DNA of 64,000 nt from Brachycybe producta (lineage: Eukaryota; Arthropoda; Diplopoda; Playtdesmida; Andrognathidae): positions 13,424,100 through 13,488,099 of the forward strand of contig JAUPFP010000002.1 of assembly GCA_036925085.1 (NCBI GenBank). Direction: 5' to 3'. Positions 34,383-45,845 of the stretch are shown one piece after another. A model generated the notes under the pieces. That model searched no databases. It saw only the letters and a program-made list of their open reading frames with translations, and had not been told where the DNA came from. The position numbers and the translations under genes are program-made. Each line of letters starts with the position of its first letter. The stretch's first letter is position 1.

Positions 34383-35986
34383 TTAGTGGTTGACGTCGTT
34401 CGTCGTTTTCAAACTGATGGCAAAATCACTGATGTCCAACTTCCTTTCGAGATCTCCGTTCTGGCCGAACTGTGTCTGTGCGATCCTTAACGAATTCGCC
34501 TTCGACGTCACTCGGTGGCTTATCTGCGTCACAAAATACAGAAACTTTTACTTAAAATGTAACTAGAGGAATTTTATTTGTAAACAATTTAGAAATCTTG
34601 CCACTTGTACTCCCCGCGAACAAAGTCCAAAAATAGAAAAAAACTGTTCAAAAGTATTAAAATATAAAACACCAAGTTTTTCTCTATTGAAGTACTATAA
34701 TTTTGGAACCCTGTTTAGAGAGTTCAAGTGAAAAGTTTCCTTCTTTTAAATTAGGTCTTAGCACTTGAACTTCAACCCTTTAGAGGTTCAAGTGCCAGGA
34801 TTCCTTTTTCAAATGTTAAGTTTCTGTCAGCCTTTTTATTAAAAAAAGTCTTTTAGAAACTAGAAATGAAATAAAAAATATTTTCATGACGATATCTTTC
34901 AAAATAAACTTTCTCTCGTAAGTTTAATAAAGACAATTCTTGTTTCATAAGTTTTCTTCTGAATAATATTAATCATGAATCTGTCTTTATTGCATTGATT
35001 TACTCTTCTATTGGTGTCCCGTCCCCACATCTCATTCCGTGTCCCAATGTTCAAATAAAATCTCCTCAGTTTACGTATTTTAATAACCTGTTTGATTGTG
35101 GTTAAATTAGTTGCAACGGACTTTGCTAATCCGATCAGCTCTTCGTCCATTAGATCGACTGATTCGTTGCCTTTTTCTTCTTCTTTGAGTCGTTTCGATA
35201 CGTTCAGTTCACCGGATAAGTTCGTTTCGTACTGAGCTGCCTCCTAAAAACACACACGCACAGAGATAGGAAGATACGAGAAACATTTCAGAACGAATTT
35301 GTTACACGGTTATGCATTTACGGAACTAAACTACCGAAACGAGCTTCGTTTGGAGACGTTGTCTACACTTTGCTGGATAAGTCTTCCGCTTTCTCGCGAC
35401 GTCGACGAGGATTGTATCGACCTTCGGAAGGACTTCCGTACAATAGTAATGAAGCCTCGAGTTCGATCCGTTCGCCTCTTCGTTTTTTTCCTCGTCTTTT
35501 ACGAATCGAAGGTTTTCGCTCATCGTCTCACGGAAACTCTTTATATTTTTGTAAGTTGAAAAACATACATATAATATAAATTCATTAAAAACCTACAAAC
35601 ATTTTTACTCTTGAATTGACAACGTAGGCTAGGACGAGTAGTCTCGGTATAAGGGACACTTAGTAAACCGTTAGAAAGAGTTGTCCCATATATCGAGACT
35701 TACCTCAAATTTCGCATCTATAAAGAGCGTAACGCGCGTTGGAAGTATAGGAGGGGAGAGCATTGCTGAAGAACGCACGTGCGACGCGCGGTTTTTGCGT
35801 CGTGCGTGATCGATCGTTTACCTGTTCGAAATTTGCGATTGCGAGTTTGCACCTTTCGTCTTGTTGGCTCGCCGACGCCGTTTCTTTAAAAACCTCACTA
35901 GCCGTTTGCTTAATTGTTACGTAGACGTCTTCCAGTAGTCGTGAATTTCCGTATTCGACGCGCGCGACTTCATAATTCGTAGCCAT
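34383..35986 (-). CDS. Unidentified four-exon coiled-coil protein
   Basis: Minus-strand exons 35822-35986, 35369-35518, 35088-35243 and 34383-34523 join in phase 0 throughout to 203 codons plus a stop. The start MATNYEVARVEYGNSRLLED is at 35986. Exon 2 is basic (RKRRGKKRRGERIE, then YGSPSEGRYNPRRRREK). Exons 3 and 4 are heptad-like (DEELIGLAKSVATNLTTIKQ, then NSLRIAQTQFGQNGDLERK). The EELIGLAKSVATN stretch resembles the SNARE-motif start of Use1 (EEMLGLARSLKTN), but no C-terminal membrane anchor is visible, so a Use1 assignment is only a suggestion. Exon 2 has a second open frame, so its acceptor is the weakest part of the model. It shares a 167-bp divergent promoter region with DNAJC17 and is tail-to-tail with WDPCP. 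Confidence 0.5.
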
Positions 35987-36153
35987 TATGTAATTTTTCG
36001 ATGATTTTTAAAAGTATAGTTGACACAATAACCCGCCAAAAACCGCCATTGCGGTGACGTCATCCACTCGGTCACGTGATTGTCATTGTAGCGACTATTT
36101 TTTAATTTGTTAGCGGCGGATCGCCGCCGGCTGATTTATTAAAAAAATCCAAA
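35987..36153. promoter_or_regulatory. Divergent promoter region, coiled-coil gene and DNAJC17
   Basis: Only 167 bp separate the two start codons (35986 minus, 36154 plus), so a shared bidirectional promoter is likely. Includes GGTCACGTGATTG, an E-box-like CACGTG at about 36072. No TATA box is obvious. Confidence 0.55.
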
Positions 36154-38385
36154 ATGGAAGACGTTACGAGTATGGATTTGTACGAACTTCTTGCAATTCC
36201 TGACGATGCCGGTCAAAAAGAGGTGATTATCTTGTATATTAATTAAGTATTGTGTAGTTTATTAATGATATTATTAATTTAAAAGCTTTTTTGCCTGCAG
36301 TTTATTGTTAAGTCGGTTTATTCGTGTAACAAAAATTGTGTCATTAGTTAAGCGCCACCTATCGACCAAAAAAAGACGTGTTTTGCAAGCGAATTAACGC
36401 GCGTTTATTTTGCTAATTTACTTACAGATTAAAACTGCGTACAGGAAAAAGGCGTTGAAATGTCATCCAGATAAGAATCCGGACAATCCAACTGCTAGTA
36501 AGTGTTTTTAATTGATCTGAAACCTTTAAAGTCGAAGTTTTTGCCTTAATATTCCGTTTGGAGCGCTGCAATAGCGTTGTTGACCAGCTGATTTTTAAAC
36601 TCTTGATTATTGTCTTTCAGGAGCAAAATTAAGACAAACTTGAAAGTGTTTTAGAAATTTCTAAAATACTTTCAAGTTTTAATTTGTTTTGCACCTGAAA
36701 GACAGAAATAATTAAGAGTTCAAGTGGTGTTTACAATTTTAAAACCGTCTTGAATGTGACGTTAACGCTTAGTCTGTTGCTCGTTTTAGTTTTGCTGTTT
36801 CATCAACTATCGAAAGCTCTTGAGATATTAACCGATGGCAAAGCGAAAGATGCTTACGACAAAATACTGAAAGCTCGAAAGGCTGCGGCTATACGTAACA
36901 GACAATTAGACAGTAAAAGGAAGAAACTCAAAGAAGGTATAAAATCAGTTTTGCCTAGAAAGTGTTTCGGTTTCTTCACGAACATCTTGTAATTATACAA
37001 AATAGATCTTGAAAGTCGTGAAAAAGACGCAGAGGTTAAACAGAGCGAAACGGTCGATGCCATCAAGAAACTGAATGCAGAAATCGAGCGTCTTAGAAAG
37101 GAAGGATCGAGACAAGTCGAAGAGGAGAACGAATCAATCAGACAGCAAATTAAAGAGGAGAAGGAGAGATTGAATGGATCCGTTTTAGAAAATGATCAAG
37201 TCAATTTTGCACGCATTAAAGTTCAATGGAAGCAAGCAAAAGGACAAACTCAGACTTACAACGACGAAACGCTTTCGTCCATATTCAGTAAAGTGAGTTC
37301 GCTATCTTGTCAGATGTCGCCCTTGATGAACGATAAAAGTAATAATCGTGTTTTGGTTTTTTTTTTAACGAATTAATAGTATGGAGAGATTTCTTGTCTC
37401 GTGTTATCAAACAAGCGAAGAGCTCTCATTGAATTCAAGACGTTGTCTTCTGAGGTAAGTCTTTAAGTTAAACGGGGTTTTAGAAGCAACATTAAGAAAA
37501 AAATGAACGTGTTTTAGAAACTAGAAGAGTAAATGAATCACGAGAAAGTATTTAAATGTTGATATTTTTTAAAAATAAACTTTTTAAGTAAATTTTTGTA
37601 ACGAATTTCGAAATTCTGTGGCTGAAGAAGTGATAATTTAAAAATGTCATAAAAAGTTTAATTTTAAAGATTTCATGAAACTAGAAAAGTAATTGAATCA
37701 TTTAAGGACATTATTTTTGAATTCTGATTTATCTGCGTTTTGAGAGCATTTATTTTATTTTATTTTTAAAAAAATTAGAAAATTAATTTAATTTAATTAG
37801 AAAATTAAATGTTTCTTAGAAACTAGAATGGTAGCTTGAATCACTTAAAAGATAATGTTTGCTTAATTTCAAAATTGCATAAAAAGCTTATTTTAAAAGA
37901 TATTAACATGAAATTACCTTTAAGTGATTGAGCGACCCTTCCAGTTTCTAAAACACATTTAAATTACTCTTAATCACCCGAAAGACAAGACTGACCAGAA
38001 TAATTCTAGTTTTTTAAAACACTTTCAATTTTCTTTTTCTAATACGTGTCGTATCCCAGACTTCTGTTCCTATTTGTGTATATTTTTGCAATGGATGCTT
38101 TTTCTATTTTTATAGGACGATTCAGTTATAAAAGAGACGGGACTTTCAGAATCTCCTTTTCGAGTATCGTGGATTCAACAACCCGTTACAAAAACGTCAC
38201 CACCAATTCCTCCTCCTAATCCTCGTCCTTCTTCGAATCCGCCGTTCGAATCCTTTTCCGGCAGTAAAAGTCGTGATAACACCGATTACGAAAGTCTCGT
38301 TCTGATGAGGATGCGTCAAGCTCAGGAAAGGAAGAGGCTCATCGAACAGATGGAAACCGAGGACACGGAAAACGATAAATCCTGA
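36154..38385 (+). CDS. DNAJC17: DNAJC17 (J-domain plus RRM splicing co-chaperone)
   Basis: Six exons: 36154-36222, 36428-36497, 36790-36936, 37006-37292, 37380-37454 and 38116-38385; 305 codons plus a stop (human 304). The N-terminus [17 protein letters not shown] begins a J domain, with the HPD motif (residues 36-38, in [11 protein letters not shown]) that stimulates Hsp70. [15 protein letters not shown] and [15 protein letters not shown] follow as in human. Next is a charged coiled coil, then RIKVQWKQ, the RRM core [19 protein letters not shown] and FRVSWIQQ. The tail [20 protein letters not shown] is the diagnostic C-terminal motif. DNAJC17 (yeast Cwc23 relative) binds the spliceosome. M1 MITEs lie in introns 2 and 5. 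Its 3' end is 139 bp from that of KNL1 (convergent). Confidence 0.95.
36606..36725. mobile_element. Minimal M1 MITE: terminal repeats only, in DNAJC17 intron 2
   Basis: CTTTCAGGAGCAAAATTAAG with CTTGAAAGTGTTTTAGAAA is joined directly to its mirror image TTTCTAAAATACTTTCAAG and TTTGCACCTGAAAGACAG. It forms a near-perfect hairpin of about 120 bp and gives the cleanest view of the family's terminal repeats. Confidence 0.8.
37495..38030. mobile_element. Two degenerate M1 MITEs in DNAJC17 intron 5
   Basis: First copy about 37495-37720 (AAACTAGAAGAGTAAATG). Second about 37790-38030 (AAACTAGAATGGTAGCTTG on the left, GAGCGACCCTTCCAG on the right). Confidence 0.65.
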
Positions 38386-38524
38386 AATGCTCAGAACTAA
38401 TTATTAAAGCAAAAATGACGTCATAAGGTATTTTTTATTGATTAAATTATATTTTCTTTTTATTATTCTGAAATGGTTGAAAAATATTCAAAGATATGAA
38501 ACTATAAGAAACTTAATATGAAAC

Positions 38525-41500
38525 TTAAGAATTTTCATTTGGCAACTTCTTTAACGTCTCTTCCAAGTTATTTACGACTCGAGTCAAATAACAAGGGCCA
38601 GTGTTGACTTTTGTAGCCTCTATCAGGGTGTCCTCACTGTTAAGATCAGAATAAAAACACAATTTGGATATATTAAGACTGAAAACAAAACTAGTAAAGG
38701 TTTTTGAATACTAACGGTGGTTTTCCATACAAAGACGCGATAGAAAACGAAATGGGTTCATCTGGATACGTTCCGGGAATGATCGCGAACTTCAGCACAA
38801 AGTCGATCATTAAGTTCAGATCGATAAATTCGATCGAAATGCTGGGGGGGAAAAAAAATAGATCGGAAACGAATTGAGTCGTTTAAACGTTGGCTACGAT
38901 AACTTCTACATGAACTTTTACTTTTCGTCTTTGACGAAGACATTGTGCGATACGGTTATCGATTGCAGATTGGAATACAACATTCGAACGTTTGTCGAGG
39001 TTACGGAGATCTCGTGAAAGACCTTAAAAAGAGATATAATAAAAAGAAGAACGGGGATTTAGAAAGTGGCTGTCTCGATTCGATGATTTAATATACATAT
39101 TTGAGATCGTCTGTGGTTCTACAACGACGCAAAAGATCCTCTCGATCGATGCTCCTCCACAGGGAGTCGTAACAGTAACGTTTAAGTGGATCGGAACCAT
39201 CTACGATAAAAAAAATGTGTCAAAATGATTCCGAATTCACAGTGCCACTTGTCGTCAGGAACAACCAGTCCCTCTTAAAAGCATAGAAAAACACAAATAG
39301 TGTGTAACCTTTGAGTTCGGACCATTTGGAAACTCCAACGATGGTCTGAACTTTTCCTCCAGACACGAGTGGCGGCGCCAAGGAGAAACTTAGATGTAAT
39401 GTGTCGTTCAAGAAGGAGAGGTGCAGAGTTGTGTCCGACCATTCGGAAATGAAGAACTCGCAGCATCGTGTGAGCCACATCAGTGACGTCCATTGTTTCT
39501 CCTCTGCTTCTTTTGCTTTTGTGGCTTTTTCCACTTCGGTTTTTAAAGTTTCCTCCTTTTCCTGCATCTCTCGACGCTCCTTTTTTTCTGCACGAAGGAC
39601 ATCGTCCAGTTTATTCAGCGTCTGTTGCTTCTGTTCAATCTCAGCGTTTAGTCTTTCTAGCTCCAAACACTCCTCCTCCGTGGGAAGGTCTCCGACAAGA
39701 CGATTAAGACAACAACAAGCTACAAAAAACAATGAGAAAAAAAAATGACTTTGTCATCAGAGGGATATTTTTTTGGCACACATCAAAATCGAAGAAAGGT
39801 CCTTAGCTTTTTAAAAGCAATTTTTAAAACAAATTTTATTTCAAACTAGAAGAGTAAAGAAATGGAATAAAGATATTTTTCCTCAAATGCAGGGTTATAT
39901 TCTATCTTTTAAGCAGAAAAATTAAGACAAACTTGAAAGTGTTTTAGAAAAATCAACTGTTTAAAAAAAAAAACGTTTATTTTTAAAGATTAGTCATGGA
40001 AAAATAGCTTTATTCCATTTTTTTTTTTACTTTTCTACTTTGTAATTAAATTTTGAACTTTTTTAAAAATATGCTTCTAAATACTTACGGACTATTTATT
40101 GTATGGTTAAAATTTTTACTGGTATTTTAAATTTTAAAATTTGACACATTTCTCAAGACGTTCCACTGAAATTTCACCTGACTCAAAATCATAAACGAGA
40201 TCTTCGGCCATTTCCAGCAATTGAGGCATTTCTTGAGAAACAATTTCATCGTCATCCACTTCTGAAACGACTTCGACCTTCTTCTGAACGAGTGGTTTAA
40301 AACTGATCCTCGTTTCTGTTTTCCGGTTGGTGATCGGCGACGTTACCATAATATTTGTATCGAGAATCGGCACGAGATCGATGGATTCCTTGATTGTATC
40401 TTTCAACTCCGAAGCCAAGATCTCGTCTTTTTCAGTCTCACTCTGCTTAGAAACTTTTTCAGTTGTCGGACGATCGCAAGAGAGAACCGCTGTGATCGTT
40501 GTCGTTTCAGTCGTGTCCTTCGTTTTTACGTTGATGATCTGATTCGTAACGACATTATTTGTATCGACGATCAGCTCGAGATCGATGGATTCCTTGATCT
40601 CATCTTGCACCTCCGAACTTCGTTTCTTAACTGAGATCTCTTGATCTCTTTCGATCTCTGTCTGTTTCAGTATTTCTTCAGCGATGGAATGATCGCAAGA
40701 GGCAAACGTTGTGATCATTGAACTCCTAATCGTCTCCATTGTCGCGTTCGGAAATTCCACGTCGTCGATATTCTCGTAATTCTTACTAATATTGTCATCC
40801 ACCGAAAGTGCACTGATGTGAGACTCCGCTGCAGTTGTAATTTGCGGTACTTTTACACGAGATCGTGACAGAGATTCGTGTTTTAGGTCAGTTACATGTA
40901 CTTGTTGTTTCAATGACGATAAGATCAAATCGTCTCGAACAATCTCGTCACTCGGGTTAGCGATCGTAAGATTGTCTCGTACGTCGTCCACTGTAACAAC
41001 CATTTCGTCCTCAAAGACGCTGTCGTCATTAAGTTCTGGCAACTCAGAGCCCAAAGTCTTCATCATACTCGCGACATCCGTGATGTTGGTGCTCTTTGAC
41101 GGTGTCATCTTTTCCAAGTGACTCGTGGAACTGAGTAAGCGAAACGACAGAAAGTGGCTACGAGACGAAGATGGATGCAGAGTCGGTCTTTCTGCTGGTC
41201 GCTCCTTTGTACGAACTTCATCTTCAGTTATCGGTTTCCGTTGTTGTTGTTCTTTGAACGATGCATCTGATGCTCGCTTCTTTTGAAAGCGTTCCTCAAT
41301 TGTGTTGCAGAGGGGTCGCTTTTTCTGAATCGATTGGTTAGAAGTACCGATTATCGCTCTTTCACTTTGTCGCTCCTTCTTACGAATTACATCTTCAGCC
41401 ATCGGTTTCATTTGTTCTTCTTTGTACGGTACATCGGGCGATCGCATCTTTTGGACGTGTTCATCGATCACATCGTACGTTGATTGCTTTTTTGGAATCA

Positions 41501-44500
41501 GTTGTTTAGAAGTAGCGATTATTGCTTCTTCAATTTGTGGCTCCTTCGTATCAATTTCATATTCAGTAGTGATCGGTTTCCTTTGTTGATCTTCTTTGTT
41601 AGATACAGCGGGTGAATTCTTCTTTTCGAAACGTCCCTCGCTCGTTACATGTAGTGATCGCTTTTTTGAAGATGAGGCTTCGTTCCCTTTTCTGATTATT
41701 TCTTCTTCTGCTTGTCGATCCTTTATACAAACTTCAGCTATCGGTTCCTTTTGTATTTCTCTATGCGATGCATCGGACGATCGATTCTTTTCGTCGTGTG
41801 TCTGAATTGTGTTATGCAGTGATCCCTTTTTTGAAATTGACGATCGGTTCGAAGTAACGATAGTCGCTTCTTCCGTTTGTGGTTCCGTCGATTTCACCAT
41901 CGATCGATTCTCGGCTTCTTCGTGTCGTTTCGCCAGATTATCTCCTTCAACAAGAACAATTTCATCGATGTTAACTTCTTCAACTTTGCCGACGATCGAA
42001 GACTTCTCTGTGTCTATAATGTCTTTTTCGGTCTCGATTTTGTTTTCCATTTCGACTATTTTCAGTTCGTTATCAATTTTACTGTAGGATTTTATATGGG
42101 ATGCATTCAGTTGCGGCTCACATTGAGCATTAAAAGACTGTTCTTTTGGCTTTGACGTGGAACAAACCGTTAAAATCCTTGGGCTGAAATTGTGAGTCAA
42201 ATTCGTGATATCGATCGTTTCATCGTTTAACACCAAGTTCTCTTCATCATGTCCTTCGATCGTTTCTTCCTCTTCCGGTTTTTGTGGATCGTTTGAGATG
42301 GATTCCTCCTTTTTTCCCTCTTTGTTCGAACACTGTCCAACCGGATCTTCGTCCTCCATCTTTTCCTCATCTTTAGTTGACATCAGAATGTTTTCTTTCT
42401 TCGAGAATATCGTCTTAAGGACATCCTTAAGAGTACGATTTGTAGGAGGTGGAGTAAGAGGAGACGTGACCTTTCCCATTCCGGACTGATTCATCACGGT
42501 TTCCGTCAGATTCATAGTTTCGCCAAAGCCATCAAAGTAAATCGTCTTATTTCCCTTCTGCAACCAGGAATGCTCCTGTGGTTGTTCAGTGATGTCCATC
42601 TGCATGTCGCTGCATTCGTCTTCAGAAGGAGAAGGTTCGACATAGAAGCTACGATTAGTCTGGTCGATGCTCATCTCGAAATCGTAGCAAGTTCGTTCTC
42701 CGACGATCGAATGATCACTGAGTGTCTCGAGTGCCTTACGCTTACATCCTCCTCCGCTACGACGGCGACCGTGTTTTTTAAATGATTCAACAGGTTTTGT
42801 CTTCGAGCTGCCGACATTGTCGTTATAGCTAGAATCTTTACTGGTATCTATCGAAAGAGGGAGATACTGAATGGGTCCCGTTAGAAGCAAACCAAGATCG
42901 GGCCGAGATCTAGCCGAAGATTCCGATTCTTGGTCTTTCCGTACTTCGCAAGATCTGTGGTTTTCAATGGAAATCGGAACGATATTAACTAATAAAGCGT
43001 TTGAAAGATGTGAAAAAAGGCTTTAATAATTTACTTTTCCATTGCAGAAGTCGCATCTTTGCTTTGTTTGTCGTTCGGCTCTTTGTTTTTCTTATCTAAG
43101 CAAAAGAGAAATTTCAATTCAAATGAGTTCGAAAACCAAACTCTTCACAAACCAACACTTCATAAAAAAAATGTTTTACTAACCGATGACAATCGGAACA
43201 TCTTTGTTGTTCTCTTTGTCGATGCCGATACGAGGATCGAGACAGAATTCTCTGATAAAAACAACAGTAATACAGAGATATTAATTTATCATAGAGAGAA
43301 GAAACTTGGGACGATCCGAATCGGGATCTTCGTATATATTCATCTTTCACTCAACTGTACTTGACACGTGTTTGCAAAGCTGACTCTTTTCGAAATACGT
43401 TTTTCTTCCACTTGTTGTTCCGTGTCCATTATAATCTTAAAAACGTTGAAAGCAAACACAAATCGAACGTCACAATTGACCGAAATATGGCAAGCCGTTT
43501 TATTTTTAAATCACTTTTTTTCTCAATGCCACGCATATCCACAATTTTAGAGAATTACACATATCTCTAATTGAATTGCAGATATCTCTAATTCAATTAA
43601 AGATATCAGTATGTGGCGAAATATAGTAATGTATGTTAGCAGCTACATACTTGATTTCATTGCCACCTGCCGGTGAATGGCAATTTACAGCAGGATTTTG
43701 TATCTTTGATAATATAACAACGTTATGTCAATTGTATTAGAAATATCTCCAATTGTATTAGAGATATCTTTAATTGAATTAGAGATATCTGTAATTCAAT
43801 TTGAGATATCCAAAATTGAATTAGAGATATCAACAAGCTCAGTTCTATTTTTGATATCTCTAACTGAATTTGAGATATCAATAATTAGTTTAATTTGTGA
43901 TATCTGTAATTGCATTCGAGATATCAAAAATTTAACCAGAGTTTTTGATATCTCTAATTCAATTTTGGATATCTCAAATTGAATTACAGATATCTCTAAT
44001 TCAATTAAAGATATCTCTAATACAATTGACATAACGTTGTTATATTTTCAAAGATACAAAATCCTGCTGTAAATTGCCATTCACCGGCAGGTGGCAATGA
44101 AATCGAGTATGTAGCTGCTAACATACATTACTATATTTCGCCACATACTGATATCTGTATTTGAATTAGAGATATCTGTAATTGAATGAATTGTAGATAT
44201 CTGTAATTCAATTAGAGATATGTGTAATTCTCTAAAATTGTGGATATGCATGGCATTGAGAAAAAAAGTGATTTAAAAATAAAACGGCTTGCCATACCGA
44301 AACCCAAAGTTTTAAAGACGGAAACTTAGCAATTGAACCTTCTCAAAGTTGTTCCAAAATTATATATGTAAAAAAAACTGTACGAAGAGTACTCTTTAAA
44401 ACTCCTGTTTTGAGGGTTCAAGTGCCAATTTTCTATTTCTTGAAGTCAAAACCTGCGTAAAATCATCAATCGCGACGTTGAAATCCACTTCCTGAAGTGA

Positions 44501-44876
44501 AAGTCTTCTCGTTGTTGTTGTTGTTGTCGGTGAAGATCCTAATCCATCGATCTTCGTTTGCTTCAGTATCTAATTATCAAACGGAGAGACGAAAATAATA
44601 ATGAAGAGGTTGGAATTCTCAAAAAGTGTAGCTCAGGTTCTCCCTTCCGAGCTCCTTATGTGTGGTGTCCGGTCCCCCCCCGTTTGTTCCTATGTGACGT
44701 AGAAATGCTTTTACAGTAAACCTAAACAACTTACGGAAGATCTTCGTTTTGTTTTTATCATCTTTGACGATGTGATCTCCATAGAGTGACGTCTACATTG
44801 ACAAACAAAACAATACGAAATACATTAAAAACGAGCCACTTTTGTTCGCCACATCGAAGACTAACCTTGAATCCAT
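38525..44876 (-). CDS. KNL1: KNL1 kinetochore scaffold
   Basis: Twelve minus-strand exons: 44866-44876, 44735-44792, 44453-44569, 43351-43435, 43184-43249, 43035-43095, 40178-42954, 39309-39719, 39097-39200, 38922-39022, 38716-38841 and 38525-38636; 1342 codons plus a stop, in frame. The N-terminus has a SILK-type motif (RRSSILK, residues about 20-26) and the PP1-docking motif RVSF (79-82, KRVSFANT). The large exon has few MELT-like motifs (MDIT, MNLT following KTIYF, IDIT) but two tandem repeat families: four units of about 57 residues (41190-41870) and two of about 60 (40317-40712). The C-terminal exons encode a coiled coil (AEIEQKQQTLNKLDDVL) and a tandem RWD region (EWSDTTLHLSFLNDTLHL, FVLKFAIIPGTYPDEP). 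KNL1 recruits Bub1/Bub3 and PP1 to the kinetochore. The donor of the large exon (40177) could alternatively lie slightly further downstream. An 811-bp fold-back element sits in intron 3. Confidence 0.88.
39840..40080. mobile_element. Degenerate M1 MITE in a KNL1 intron
   Basis: Contains AAACTAGAAGAGTAAAG, AAATTAAGACAAACTTG and AGTGTTTTAGAAAAATC, in disturbed order, suggesting rearrangement or nested copies. Confidence 0.5.
43486..44296. mobile_element. 811-bp fold-back element in KNL1 intron 3
   Basis: Terminal inverted repeats begin TATGGCAAGCCGTTTTATT and end with the mirror ...CGGCTTGCCATA. They are flanked by CCGAAA on both sides (43480-43485 and 44297-44302). The arms (about 270 bp) match across CACCTGCCGGTGAATGGCAA and its complement. 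The centre is a tandem array of 20-25-bp ATATCTCTAATTCAATT-type units. No coding capacity for a transposase. The right edge as read on the gene's strand is only 50 bp from KNL1 exon 4. Confidence 0.85.
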
Positions 44877-45557
44877 CTTAATCTATCAAAATATTCAAAA
44901 TAACAACAAGAAAAATTGATAAAATCAACTAAATTTCGTCAAATTCTTCTTTGGTATATGCGTGAAATTCATTTAAAAAACCTCCATTTTTCCGTTACTC
45001 AGCGATACTGAGCGACTTATTCACCATTATGACGTCACTTATTTTAAAATATAATGAAGTTCTGTCACACTGCTAAATAATCCGATGAGTAACGGAATGT
45101 TCTGAAGGGTCATAGGCTCATAGCCAATGGAAGGGTAATCTGGCGGTTTTACGCGACAGTGTTGCCAGATACACGTTCAGGAAAATATCTCCTTTTTAAC
45201 CTAACGTAAAAACTCCCCAAGTCCCCATATACTTACTATAGAGAAAGGGAAAGAGGGTGAGTTTTGTCAACTTTTGTGTCGCGTTCTGGCTTTATTTTAA
45301 GCAACGTTTTTGAATACAAGGATTGAGAGGATGTATGTATTTATTTACTGTCTTGAAAGTTTTTGCTTAAGTTAAATTGTTAATATTTATATCGATTTAA
45401 TCGTATATAATTTGTATCGATTTAATTGTATATAATTTGTATCGATTTAATTGTATATAATTTGTATCGATTTAATCGTATAATCGTGTAGAAAATCGAT
45501 TTTAAAATAAATTTCATCATAGTTTGAACATAAAGTTTTAAACATATAGCGCAATGT
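44877..45557. other. Upstream of KNL1; left part of an interrupted repeat
   Basis: KNL1 promoter region followed at about 45390-45490 by four copies of a 24-25-bp unit (TATCGATTTAATTGTATATA). At about 45495-45557 AATTTCATCATAG and AAGTTTTAAACAT match sequence just upstream of the tRNA-like repeat inside the palindrome. The downstream remainder of this repeat resumes at 51343. Confidence 0.6.
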
Positions 45558-45596
45558 TATGGAAGCCCGTTTGGGACATTTTGCACAATAATTTAC

Positions 45597-45845
45597 GTTC
45601 AATTATATTGCGTGCGCGCTCAATAATATTGTGCACACGCACAATAATATTGCGCACACGCACAATAATATTGCGCACACACACAAATATTGTGCGCACA
45701 CGCTCAATAATATTGTGCACACACACGCAATAATATTGCGCGCACGTTCAATATTATTGTGCACCCACACTCAATAATATTGTGCACACACACGCAATAA
45801 TATTGCGCGCACGTTCAATATTATTGTGCACACACACACACAATA
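45597..45845. repeat. Minisatellite in the left palindrome arm
   Basis: About ten units of 20-24 bp built on the palindrome CAATAATATTG plus (CA)n or (CG)n spacers. The right arm counterpart is 51141-51303 with a different number and order of units. Confidence 0.85.

Noticed and set aside
40327-42785. Several plus-strand open frames opposite the large KNL1 exon
   Set aside because: Antisense shadows of a long coding exon.
43725-44032. Open frames with repeated IVLEISLIELEIS on both strands
   Set aside because: Translation of the palindromic ATATCTCTAATTCAATT array inside the 811-bp element.
45597-45845. A CRISPR-like array
   Set aside because: Units are contiguous palindromic minisatellite repeats with no unique spacers, in an animal genome.
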